Under the pieces are notes generated by a model. It did not search any database, was not told the origin of the DNA, and saw only the letters and a program-made list of their open reading frames with translations. A DNA stretch of 64,000 nt from Lactifluus volemus (Eukaryota; Basidiomycota; Agaricomycetes; Russulales; Russulaceae): positions 1,674,001 through 1,738,000 of the forward strand of contig WTXI01000002.1 of assembly GCA_022376515.1 (NCBI GenBank). Direction: 5' to 3'. Position numbers and translations under genes: made by a program. Positions 48,247 through 59,364 of this stretch are shown one piece after another. The number at the start of each line of letters is the position of its first letter. Position 1 is the first letter of the stretch.

Positions 48247-50453
48247 TGTGGTTGGTTGAGGTGTTGATGTGTTGTTGTTCCTGTGATGAAGATGCGCCGC
48301 TAGCTTTTATACCCATATCCATTCCTCCGAGCCGTTTCACGTCCCGGTGCAGTACACTCCAGGTTTACGCACAGGCCCATCGAGGCTTACGGTGCCTCCA
48401 ATTCACCGTTGATTTAATCAAACGAAGATGGCAATTCGTCGTATGCGACATCCACGAAGTGTATTGATCGCGTGAATCTATGGCGATTGAAGAGTCATCT
48501 TCGGACCATGAATTGGACATGTAGACACTACACGTAGCCGTGAGCTTTTTCCCTGGCCATCTCCCACCGGGCGGAGTAATCGTATTAGGCTGTCCCTCTT
48601 AATTTGCTAGTTGACACGAATACTCGCAAAGTGGATACGCCTAGCCCAAACGTTCTATGACGATACACGTATACGAATTGCGACATGCACAGCACAGCAA
48701 CGCTTTACCCCTGGGTCATCACCGCTTGACGCCGAAACCTCCGGCGCGTCACTGCGTACCGGATCACTCGTTTCAAATTCCTCTCAGCACGTGGTGAGGC
48801 AGATACGACATCTGAGGAACAAGCTGCGGATCCCTAAGAACATAACGAGTTCCTTTGAACGTTCTGAGCGCGCGTGTGTGTGGAAAGAATGGAACAGGAG
48901 AACAATACATCAGGTGATTTAAAAAAAATCTGCACCAAAGTCACCTGTAGTAGTCCTTACGTTAGATAGACTGGGTTTCCTTCATTCTGCCTTCTCGACC
49001 ACTCGATGACACCTCTAAGCAAGGAAATCTCAAGATCTATCGGGAAGCGCCTCAAACTGGTTTTCATGACAAGGTTACCCCTTGCGGCGAACTAGTTGAT
49101 TTTAACGGATATGTCCATGTGGTACACCAGAAACCAGTGACTACAATTCCCAGCCACGCCGGGTAAGGATCTTAACTCTAACGGGAAGTCAGCTTGCTAC
49201 ATTCCCGCGAACAATACAAAAAAGGCACCATGCATCAACTTAGATGTGCTTAAAACCGGAACACTTAACCCTGGGATCGGGGTCATTGGCGCTGGAGGGA
49301 CCCAGAACATCATACGAATCGAAATCGTTGTTGTCTCGATGCGACGAAGTGCACGGCACTGCCGCTGATCGACTTGTGACTCGATCTCAGTCCAATTCTG
49401 TGACATGTCACCTCGTCACACGAACCGTTGCTTCTGTTCCCCCAACTCCGAACATTGACACCTACGTCTGTAGTGGCCTACGAAAATAGGATTGGCTGTT
49501 CATGACGCTGTTTCGCGATATATATATATTTTTAATGGTTGCGTTGGTGAATTAGCACCAACTCATGTAGTTACCCACCTTCGGTAATTGACAAAAAGTG
49601 ATGACTCAAAAAGGGCTGTCCGGTCTGGAAAGAGTCCGACATTTTTTTTTAGCCACAGGATGTTCAACAGAACGTATGAAATCGGTTGATCTATTAGGCC
49701 GTTCCTCTGTAATTGTCGGTTGGCCTCAGTAGCTCCGAGCGTCCAAATGGACTTGGAAAGGCGTCAACTTCTTTCGATCCATGCAAGTTCATTTGCGAGT
49801 TTGTTTCGACACCTCATTAGTCAGCTTCCCACCAGCGCTCGTCCTGCCTCGGCAGTCAACATTTGACGGGCCTCTGACAGTACATCCTAGAGGCACGACC
49901 GGTGTCAATAGTAAAAGGAAGGTGATAGCCACAGTTCAAGTTTCAGAGTAGGAGCATTAGAAAGAAAGTAAGAGAATGCAGCGCATGACTGTTTTATCAT
50001 GATGTGGGCCAAGCGAAACTTGCCATTACTTGCGATGCTTGATCCGCTCGCGAGCGCAAATGGTTGTCGTAGAGACGCTACAGCTTTAGAAGGCCTCAGA
50101 AATGAATTTTGGAAGATTTAGAGGTGTAAGGAAAGTTTTAACTCGGCCCGTATCCCGAGTACCGGCTGTCCTGCCAGAAACAGCGGAACCCAAACCGCAA
50201 AGCCCTACGGATGCTTCAGGGAGGGGGGGGGAAACATAACTTGTCAGGTAATCACTGGGAGGCCAACCGATTGTATCTGAACTATTCTAAAGTGGCTAGA
50301 GATCTATAACACGAATTAGGGCAGTGCAACCACGCGATGGCGAATCAGGCACGGTGGTACGTAAGTCAAGTTACAGATGGTGGTCAATGGTCATCCCACA
50401 AAATGCACTACAGTAGAGACGGCATCGTATCAACTAAGCGAATGCAGTCTCGC
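48247..50453. other. Gene-poor region, 2.2 kb
   Basis: No supported gene. The longest open frames (48611-48922 and 50337-50672, plus) have no motif; the second is antisense to HIBCH at its end. A short TATATATATA tract is near 49520. No repeat structure or transposon motif seen. Confidence 0.5.
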
Positions 50454-52287
50454 TTAGCGTCTCCACCGAAGATACCCGTCCGTGTCAACAGCACATCGTC
50501 GGCTCACTACCTCTTGCACTTTCTCGGCGACACCACGTTTGCCCTCTCGAAGGTCTTCAGCTTTGGCAATGAGCTCCTGCAATGTAACCGCTCCAGACCC
50601 ACTGGACGGATGGCGACCATCAATGAGGGTCTGGAGTTCATTTTCAGTTGGGAGACCGTATCGCAAGAATGATGGAAGAGGAGGATGATTTTTTTGGCGA
50701 AGGGCCTCTGGAAGCACAAGTTCCGGAGGACTTTCAACCGGTGTGAAAAATGATGCCTCGAGGCTGGCCGGATCCACCTGGTCGAGAGAAGCCGGTGACC
50801 ATGCAGGGCGACCTTCTTCCTTATTCTTAATCACCGAGGTCACTCCGGTATGGAAATCGGGAGAAGCTCCATGCTAGGAGAGACTCAGTTGGCCATACAG
50901 TGACTCGACTAAAAAAAGCTCACACAGAATGCAGCTGCAATGTCGAGCTCCATCTTGAGGGACTCTAGGAGCCCAAGTGACGCCCCCTTCCTCATAGCTA
51001 TAAGGGCAATTTTAAGGCTAGTTGGGCTGCGCTCTTCCAAAGTGGTGAGGGTAATTTTCGCCCAATGTACAACGTCAACCCCCGCGTCGCTTGTCTCAAT
51101 TTTTTGCAATGTGGTAACAATATCTTCAACAGTGTTCCGGGAAAATGCTGAGTCCAATGCCACGCGTATTGCACCCGTGAGTGGAGCGACAGGATCGGCC
51201 GGCTCCTTGTCATGGTGCAGATCTTCAATAGCTTCGTTGATTTGCGCATATGTTGGATTTTCTAATGCTGCCAAGCTCTCTAGTAATATTGAGACCCGGG
51301 ACGATGGGACGTAGTGAGTCGCAAGACCGTGTTCGCTGGATAGGTCGGGTGAGACATTTTTGGCAATGAACAGAGGAATGGCGCACAAGACGGAACGGCC
51401 CAACAACGGAGTCCCCGTAAGTGCAAGATACGTTCCAATCTGGCCATCGAGACGGGAGAGGTAGTAGGAGGCACCAACGTCAGGGAAAAACCCAATCTTG
51501 GTTTCAGGCATCGAGACTGCGCATCGCTCTGTGGCGACTCTGAACGGAGCTGGCGCCACTAAACCAAACCCACCACCAACTGTACACGAGAGGAGGCGTC
51601 AGGATAGGCAGGACGATCCAAAAACGAAATCCGAACAAGTTAGCCCATCCATTATGGCGACGTACGGTTTCGACAGGGCAGCAAGGGAGTAATCTAAACC
51701 GTATCTGAGTCATAGTTAGTAGTAGCCTGAAGCGAGGGCATGTTGGTTCGTACTCGCGTCGGAAGAAATCGACAGCCTTTGGGCGGGTGGCGTCACTCGC
51801 AGCATTCTCAACAACACCTAACAAGACGGTGGATGAATGTAGATACAAAAATTGGGAGAAGAGCCAACGAACCTGCAACGTCACCACCTGCAGAGAATGC
51901 TCTGCCGACGGCAGTGCCTATGATAACTCCGCAGTGTCCTGAACTGTCCCATTGCTAGAAAAATGAAATTGTTGGGGTTCGAAACAGTGAGTACGTATGC
52001 GATGGGTACCTCGATTCGGGATGCCAATGTTTCGAGCATCGACGTGTCAAGTGCATTGAGTTTTCTCGGCCGATTGAGGATGAATCTACGTGTTGCAAGG
52101 TTCTCTTCAAACTTGACAAGGGGCTAGAAAGTTTTGAGTTTAGCAAACAAACTTGACGCGTGGAGTGGATTGTAGCGACTTCTTGTGGGTCAGATTGTAG
52201 TGAAGTAGAACTCATGTGCCTAGTCAGAACGTCTACCCTACGGGCTGCTGCGAGATATCGACTTGGCATGCGAGGGAGGAAGTGCAT
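50454..52287 (-). CDS. EHD3: 3-hydroxyisobutyryl-CoA hydrolase, mitochondrial
   Basis: Crotonase-fold thioesterase of valine degradation. The start at 52287 gives an Arg-rich presequence (MPSRYLAAARRVDVLTRH). The core shows FILNRPRKLNALDTSMLETL, an oxyanion-hole GGGFGLVAPAPFRVATERCA and MPETKIGFFPDVGASYYLSR, then HYVPSSRV and a C-terminal block LPSFLRYGLPTENELQTLID. A GTACGA donor joins FRRE to YGLDYSLAALSKPY in phase. Between HSTRQ and PLVKFEENLATRR there is either a 29-nt intron (52124-52152) or one lost C in a C4 run at 52120-52123. Its start codon is only 80 bp from that of TBCE on the other strand. Confidence 0.9.
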
Positions 52288-52367
52288 TGGTCGATGTCGA
52301 GGCGCCCAACCGTGACCGAGCGGCTACAATAGAGTGAGAGTGTAATTTCAAGTTGAGTCGGCGCCTC

Positions 52368-54569
52368 ATGTCCTCCACTGCCAGCCCATCCTGGCACTCG
52401 CTTCGCCCTTTCAGGCTACATCGGCACTATAAAATACGTGGGAGAAGTAGATGGGACAAGCGGTATATGGCTAGGTGTAGAATGGGATGACCCAAGCCGA
52501 GGGAAGCACGATGGTATCAAGGACGGGAAACGATACTTCTCATGCTTGTGAGCCATGGCATATTCCTCTTGGCGACCACTCTGATCTAACAATCTGTCAA
52601 TAGGTCAACTGGGGCAGGTTCTTTCGTCCGCCCGTCGTCTTCTTTACATACGGGAATAGCTTTCTTACTGCGCTCGTCGGCAAATATGTAGAGCAGCTCC
52701 ATGGTCGGATACTCAAGAAACAGTTGTGCTTGGTTCTTCAAATGGTGTTATTCAAGTTGAAGCTGTCAACCTGGATAAAATTCGTTCGAAATTCTCCAAC
52801 CTTAACGATTGCGTGAAATTAGTCTGGACAAGGAATACGTCTCCGGAGCAGATCCTCCTGGCGAAATTCGCAAGAAATGTCCCAGTCAGTCTTCAACAGA
52901 CCTGGTGGCCCCTTCTAATGTTCACGCCCTCTGTCAAGATATCAAAGGGGTCGACCTTTCGTATAATCTCATTCCAAGTTGGGACATCGTTGCCCGAATT
53001 GCCATCGAATTGCCGTCGCTTGAGCGCCTTGCCATGAAGTATGTGCTAGTCATTTTTGGTGTATCCTGTACCCTATTCATGGCAGTGGTATCAGCAACAA
53101 CCGCCTACGGCCACTTTCCAACCCCGAGCTTGGAGGCGCTTTTTCACACCTCACAGAATTGCAGCTGAATGACACACTCATGTCTTGGCCAGCCATTATG
53201 GACGTAGTGGTATTAATGCCTCATTTGAAGCAGCTAGAATCGGGCTATAACCGCCTCCAAAATTTATCGCCTTTGCCTCCAGGCCACCCAGAACTTCCTC
53301 TCTCCACGCTGAACCTTGACAGTAACCACCTTTCCAGTTGGGCTGAAATCTGTCATGCATTGGCGCCTTTTCAGAAGTGATTACCGCATTCCAGCCAGTC
53401 CCAGATCACGTATCCTTCATTGACCGTGTTCTAGGCTCGTTCGCCTCGTGCTCTCCTCCAATCCGTTGAAGTCCATACCTGTTTCAACTGAACCTTATAC
53501 CCCTCTAAAATTGACTCATTTATCTCTTTCCTCAACTGGTATATCGGAATGGTCCTCTATTGACACATTAAACCTTTGGTGCCCTCGGCTCGAATCACTC
53601 ACAATGAACGGGACACCCTTGCTTGAAGGCAAGTTTCCCATCGTACTCCTCGGGGTTTCCCATTGCTTTGCCTAGGCTGTTCAGTTCAATTCTGATCGGT
53701 ACTCGAACAAACACCAATAGATTCAAAAATAGAACGAACGTGGCAGCAGATAATCATCGCCCGTTTGCCAAGTCTCCGAGTCCTTGATGGCACCTCCGTT
53801 CGTAGTACATCGCATTTATGTATCGTTGCGGCCTAACAACACCGGGATTTCTAAAAACAAACATCCACTGCACCTTGACCCACCTTTTTTCCCCGTGCCC
53901 TTGGCTCCGTTCAAGATCAGTCGACGCCAGCGCGTCGATGCCGAGCTCTTCTATCTTTCGCGTGTCGCACACGAGTCATTTCCGTCTGATGCCGCTCGGA
54001 GCGCAGCCCATCCGCGTTGGACTGGGCTGTGTCAAGGTCAGTCAAGGTTTCGGAAATGTAATATACAAATGCTGAAAGTTGTCGGACTTACCGGGGGTTG
54101 GTTTTCGGATGTTTTTGAATCCACGCGGTACACGACATCTTCCGCGCTTGATAATGCCCGTTAGTGCACGGCACACCAGAAATAGCGCCTGGCATCAATA
54201 GCAAGGATGACAAGCTCAAGAGCCACCTCATTGGTTCTCTTCCGCTGTACCTTCTCCCCTGTAATATTCGCTCACCGTCCCGTAGACCTGAAGGCCAGTC
54301 TTTCGGAAGTCAGCCCGCCACCACTGGCGCCAACTGCACTGTCCTCGACCATGGCTGTGAAGGTGTTGCCATCAGCGCCCCTGCGGTTCCTGCGTCTCAA
54401 GTTGTTAAAGCTATTCAAAGTCCCGCGGGGCGCTGACGGTGAGCTATGGATACGTATGGCGGACGGGGGTTTCACACCTCTCGGGGATTTCGGGGGTGCC
54501 GATGACGACAAGGAGATTGACTGGTGGCTGGAAAGTGGTTCCCAAGTAGTGCTTTACGTCAAAAAGTGA
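52368..54569 (+). CDS. TBCE: Tubulin-specific chaperone E (TBCE/Pac2)
   Basis: Folding cofactor that binds alpha-tubulin. Three domains in order: CAP-Gly (YIGTIKYVGEVDGTSGIWLG, VEWDDPSRGKHDG), leucine-rich repeats (GVDLSYNLIPSWDIVARIAI, LESGYNRLQNLSPLP, LNLDSNHLSSW, LSSTGISEW, ARLPSLRVLDGTS) and a C-terminal ubiquitin-like domain ending QVVLYVKK. The frame is lost at 52393, 52714, 52809 and about 54232, each consistent with one missing base in a short run (GG, AA, TT, TT or GG). Between exons at 53629-53720 the donor is AAG|GCAAGT, a GC-AG intron. Expected length of about 560 residues is reached if the frame is followed across breaks. Divergent from HIBCH. Confidence 0.88.
53629..53720 (+). 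other. GC-AG intron in TBCE
   Basis: Coding sequence ends CTT GAA G, followed by GCAAGT; the next coding block DSKIERTWQQIIIARLPSL resumes in phase at 53721 after CCAATAG. No GT donor in this stretch restores the frame. GCAAGT after AG is the usual consensus of GC-type donors. Confidence 0.6.
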
Positions 54570-55031
54570 ACGATGGACAGGATCAAGGTTATTATGACAG
54601 GCCATAGTGACGCCATGGCTCGGGTACTGTAATATGGGGAAGTTTAACTCATGATTAGATGTTAACAAATAATCATTGCATTGAATTGGCTATGTACAAT
54701 ATTGATCTATTGAAAGCAGAGAAACACGCACTGTTAACTCTTTGACAAACTGCCAACTCGGACGTGCCGTAGCTCCGCTAAGGCACGATATTGGCACGAG
54801 TCCATCGAAAGTGGATATTCCCACGCCTCGCACTTTGCACGTTGGCTGGTTAAGCGTCCCTTGGCCAGTTGGATAGGATAGGAACCCGATAACATTGGCC
54901 ATCGCCGACGTGTACACCAATGAGAAGGAATGCCAATGTCGACGCACGGGACTTGTCACGGAAAGTAGCTCGCCTTATACAAAATTGACCATACACCCTC
55001 GTGCTGCGTGATCCAACAGGAAAGTACACGA
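54570..55031. other. Intergenic region after TBCE
   Basis: 462 bp. Presumed 3' end of TBCE and promoter of the next orphan. No gene supported. Confidence 0.5.
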
Positions 55032-55380
55032 ATGAAAGCGCCTGACCCCGTGGTGTACGACAGTGAATAGACATTCTTCAGAGTTGCATTTGCAGGCTAT
55101 GCACGAACCAATGGCCTTGCCTATATACTTCTTTGTGAACCATCGCTATGTCGTGGGCCAGACGCAGGACTTGATGACGGAACCTCAAGCCTTGAATCGA
55201 GCCAACCCGGACAAGCCACGACCACGATCAGAATTCTACGAAGACCTCGTGCACAACGCCAACGCCAACGGGTTAACATGGGAGCAGTTCGACTGGAGAT
55301 ACGCGCGAAAAAAGGAGGCAAAGGAAGCTGATGAAAGCAAGAAGACTTCGTCCGTCGGGGGGATCAGTCGCCCGTTCCGT
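55032..55380 (+). CDS. Possible small orphan gene, end uncertain
   Basis: Not recognised. A start at 55032 (MKAPDPV) followed by a GTGTAC donor and a TTTGCAG acceptor gives a second exon reading AMHEPMALPIYFFVNHRYVV, then Pro/Arg/Lys-rich sequence, NGLTWEQFDWRYARKKEAKE and a Ser/Lys end. Composition, charge pattern and the WEQFDWRYARKK helix look coding. After about 55370 the frame stays open only as antisense of the SR protein gene, so the true stop is unclear; a G6 run near 55360 may hide a base loss. Convergent with the SR gene. Confidence 0.35.
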
Positions 55381-55429
55381 CCCTTTCTTTTTGATTGGCC
55401 CGCGGACCACGACCACTCTTCACCCGCCT

Positions 55430-56816
55430 TTAACGCCATCCACCGTCCCCATTGTGCCTGGAAGCCCTTTCGTCGAACCGGTCGTCCTTTTCCTCGCGGC
55501 GGGTGGTGGTGCGATCGTCCCTGCGACGTTCATAATAAGGGTCAGGACCTCTCCGCTCATCATAGCCTCCCCGCCGATCATCGTACCCTGCAGGCCTTTT
55601 TTCTTCAAAATCCCTCCGAGGCGGAGGCGACCTGGGGCGACGATCTTCTTCTCCACGACGAGGAGAGCGCGACCTATCGCGCCGGTACGAGTTCTTTTCT
55701 TCACGGTAACGGTCATGGCGCTCGTCGCGGTGGCGGTCATCTCTATGACGATCGTCTCGGAAACGCTCGTCCTTGTGACGTTCATCCCTGAAGCGATCAT
55801 CGCGATAGTCACGACGATCGTCACGGCGGTAATTGTCCGGGCCACGCTACACAAGACGTTAATTAAAACCCAAACCCCATCTAGGGGGGGACAACCAAGC
55901 ACTTACGTCCTCAAACAGATCAACACGGACGGCCTGTCCACGAAGGTCTCTGCCATCCAACTCCTTGACTGCACGCTCGGCATCCTCACGGTTTAAATAT
56001 TCGAGGATTCTGACCAGACGTATTAGCACAGAGAATAACATCCAGGAGACACCAATGTACCCTTGACCAGGAGCATCACGATCAATATCAGCGAAGGAAA
56101 CATTACCGGCTTCACGACCGAAGTCTTTGAGATCCTGTACGAGTAATGTGCTAAGCATCAGCATACTATCCAAGATAGCGTGTCAAATTGTTCAGAAAGC
56201 CCACTCAAACACATTGAGGGGTTCCATCGTCGTTGACGTGCAATATCAGGGAACGAGAAAAAATCATCATACCTGCCAGCTCGTATCCCTGGAAATACCA
56301 GACACGACAATCCTGATCCCAGGAGGCCTGCGGGCACGTACAGGAGCACTAAGCAAAAATATGAGCATGTCACTGGTACAAGCCTGTCGATGATTGAAAA
56401 AAAATACCCGTATCTCTCTTCATACGGGTCACGACGGGGACGAGACTCTTTGGCAAATTCAACAACAATGCTGTAAAAAAAAAAAAAAACCTGTCAAGTT
56501 GGAATCGAACAAAAAGTGTGTAAGAATACTTTTGGCCCAAGAAATTCTTGCCATTGAAGTGATGTAATGCATCTTCGGCGTCCTAATACGAAGTCAACCA
56601 TGGAAAAAGAAAAAGATATGTGGAAAGGAAAGTATACCCTGGCATTTTCAAACTCGACGAAACCGAAACCTGGTTCATTTCAATGAGACTCAAAGTATAA
56701 TGGGAGGGGTAGAGGCAAAACCAACCGGTCATAACACGACAATCAACAATTTTGCCGTAGCCATCGAAGAATTTAGATACATCCTCAGACCTAGTATCCG
56801 GAGGAAGCTCTGCCAT
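55430..56816 (-). CDS. SR-family splicing factor with two RRMs and an RD/RE-rich tail
   Basis: Pre-mRNA splicing factor of the SRSF1/Srp2 kind. RRM1 begins at the start codon 56816 (MAELPPDTRSEDVSKFFDGY, GKIVDCRVMTG, then FGFVEFENARDAEDALHHFN). RRM2 is the SR-type pseudo-RRM, marked by IRIVVSGISRDTSWQDLKDF, with the diagnostic SWQDLKD heptapeptide. It ends VKELDGRDLRGQAVRVDLF. After a GTAAGT intron the tail is almost pure Arg with Asp, Glu and His (RDDRFRDERHKDERFRDDRH type), with only a few RS or SP sites (RDRSRSPRR, RPRSPPPRR). It ends at 55430. Six or so introns, all in phase, no break. A 13-bp hairpin sits 160-193 bp upstream. Confidence 0.85.
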
Positions 56817-57145
56817 TCACAATCATGTTAAGAACCAAGATACGTGTAAATTTTTAATAAAAAAGGAGATCACGCACTCCCAAGGTAAAGACGGCGAGAC
56901 ATGACGATGAGAGGAAGAAAACAAGGAAAAGAATGTGACGGCCCCACTTTACAATCCACGCGGAGCTTGAAACGGTAGCCAAACATGGCACGCCCACCAT
57001 GTTTGGCTATCCTTACTTCCCTCTGCTCAAGCAAGACGAGCTTATACAATGCATTAAATATATATACATTCATATTTTGATACGGGCTAGAAGAGAAAGG
57101 ACATGATCCATGTTTTGCAAACGGTCGATAGGTCTTCACAACACT
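56817..57145. other. Intergenic region SR gene / NFS1
   Basis: 329 bp carrying the 5' flank of the SR gene and the 3' flank of NFS1. Contains the perfect inverted repeat at 56976-57009. Confidence 0.6.
56976..57009. repeat. Perfect 13-bp inverted repeat, 8-nt loop
   Basis: TAGCCAAACATGG at 56976-56988 is exactly complementary to CCATGTTTGGCTA at 56997-57009, with CACGCCCA between. As RNA, either strand could fold into a stable hairpin. It lies 137 bp past the NFS1 stop and 160 bp before the SR gene start, so it may sit in a 3' UTR, a 5' UTR, or both. Confidence 0.75.
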
Positions 57146-59113
57146 TCAGTGCTGGGCCCAGTTGATGGTGTTGATGTCAATGCCCTCTTGTACCATCTCC
57201 CAGAGAGGGCTCATATCACGCAACCTCTGGACGGTTGCCACAATTTTCCCGATGACAAAATCTATCTCAGCCTCGGTCGTGAAACGGCCGATACCGAATC
57301 GGAGAGATGAATGTGCCATGTCCTCAGCAGCACCTATGATAGGATGTGAGCACCCTGTGCGCTATACGTAGAAAGCATTGGCCAACCTAGTGCGCGAAGG
57401 ACGTATGAAGGTTCCAGTGATGCAGATGTGCATGCGCTTCCCGAAGACAAGGCGATATCCTAAAAACACATTACCCCAAAGATTCTGTCCCGACATCACA
57501 AATTCGCTTACCTTCAATGCCATCAGTAGGCTCTCGCCTTCTACATAGGCGAAGCTGAGATTCACACATCCGGGATACCCATTAGGGTCTCCGTTCCGAA
57601 CGACATGCTCCACCTTGCCATTAATACCCTTGATGAGCCTGTGTGACAGCCGTGTGATCCAGGCATGATCCCTCTGTGACATGAAGTCAGCGAGAATCGG
57701 GATATGAAAATACACGAGGCAACGCTCAGTACCCCTGCACGAAAGTCATGGCGCAGCCGGCTACAAGGTCTGGGCAAGCCCAACTGACCTCCGTTTCGCC
57801 ACCCGCTCTCCAGCATAGCTGGTGTGCAGCTTCACATCATCGCGTGGCAGAATAGTTGCACTTACCGCCATCTCCTGCTTAGCTATCCTCGCTGCTTCGC
57901 CCATACCCACGGCAAGCGCAGCAGGTAAGGTCCCGCTACGCAAACCCCTTTCCTGTCCACCACCACTCAAAATGGGTTCCAGCCGTACCCGAGGTCGTCT
58001 TCTGACGTAGGCAGCCCCGATGCCTTTAGGACCGTAAAGCTTATGCCCCGAGATACTCATGAGATCCACATTCATCGCATTGACGTCGAGAGGGATCTTG
58101 CCGGTAGCCTGCGCGGCATCTGTGTGGAGGAATATTCCACGATGTTTGCGGGCAATAGCACCTATCTCCTTCATTGGTTGGATGACTCCCGTCTCATTGT
58201 TGACGGCCATGACGGAAATCAGTGAGGTGTCAGGTCGAATCGCGTTCTCGAGCTCTTCAAGAGATATAACGCCATTTCTCTGCACGGGGAGGTAGGTCAC
58301 GTCAAAGCCCTCCTCTTGCAGTTTTCGACACGAGTCCAGAACGCATTTGTGCTCCTGCGCAGAAAACGATAAGCCACGACGACGGCGACAAGTGAAAAAG
58401 ACAGACAGTCTGCGTAGTGATGATATGTCTCTTTTTGTCCTTGTGAAAGCGTGCCACCCCCTTGATGGCCATGTTGTTCGTTTCTGTTGCCCCAGACGTA
58501 AAAATGATGTCCTTCGGATCAGCACCAATCAAGTCGGCAATGTGCTAGTAGATGGCATGAGAACATAAAACGAGGAGAATGGGCTGTGAAATGCGTACCT
58601 TCCTCGCATCCTCCACCCCCTTCTCCGCTTCCCACCCATATGCATGTGTCCGACTGTGTGGGTTCCCATACTGATCTGTCAAGTAGGGAAGCATGGCATC
58701 CAACACGCGCGGGTCTACCGGAGTAGTAGCCTTGGCATAGTCAAAAAGATGCATTTTTGTGCAAGTTTACATAACTCTTTTACCTGCATGTCGAGGTAAA
58801 TTGGCCGGGTCTTGTTAGTTACTCCATCATCCCGTTGTGGCAATTCGAGCTTGAAGCCAAGCATGTCTGTAAAAGAAATGTCGTCAGTTTGTTGAATAGG
58901 TACTAGCTGAAGAAAAAAACGACGAACCGGCTCTAGGAGTGAAATGGCTCTCGTCTTCGTAGCCCGACGGGACGTCGACAACACTTGCTCTGTCAGCGCT
59001 AGAAGGCTTTACAAATTTTCGTGTAGCATTGGTAAAAATGGTGTGAGCTGTAACTCGCGAAGAGAAGCACGACGAGTGATGAGACTCCGGGATGCTCTTG
59101 AGAGTGGTAACAT
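57146..59113 (-). CDS. NFS1: Cysteine desulfurase NFS1, mitochondrial
   Basis: PLP enzyme giving sulfur from cysteine for Fe-S clusters and tRNA thiolation. The start at 59113 gives a classic targeting sequence ([20 protein letters not shown]). The core shows [67 protein letters not shown] and the PLP lysine in [15 protein letters not shown]. The active-site cysteine loop is [20 protein letters not shown]. The C-terminus ends [13 protein letters not shown], the expected eukaryotic NFS1 end. One base seems lost at 59031-59032 (presequence LTPFLP then [11 protein letters not shown]). Introns are short and in phase. It lies 252 bp downstream of PGK1 on the same strand. Confidence 0.95.
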
Positions 59114-59364
59114 GGGAATGCCAGCAGCGGGGGTTACAGTGAAGCACGAGTCGCGCGTCCGGGATATTTATCATCCCGCGGCACGGCTGATAAATAATTA
59201 TCAGATAATCGGCTACACCCATTCTCGTGCTTATAGCAAATAACTCTTAATCTACACGGTAAAACCCCAGCGGCACAGACCAAGTTTGAACCCCTTTCTC
59301 CGAGGCATGACCCTGACCCCTACTACTTACACTATAGACTTCAATCCATCCTCGGGCATATCCT

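Noticed and set aside
55420..55902. Long Thr/Val/Met-rich open frame on the minus strand
   Set aside because: It is the wrong frame of the SR protein tail; the true frame gives the Arg-Asp/Glu repeats after RRM2.
56498..56520. GGAATCGAAC-like string suggesting a tRNA B box
   Set aside because: No matching A box or cloverleaf on either strand; it is inside an SR gene intron region. No tRNA is called in the window.
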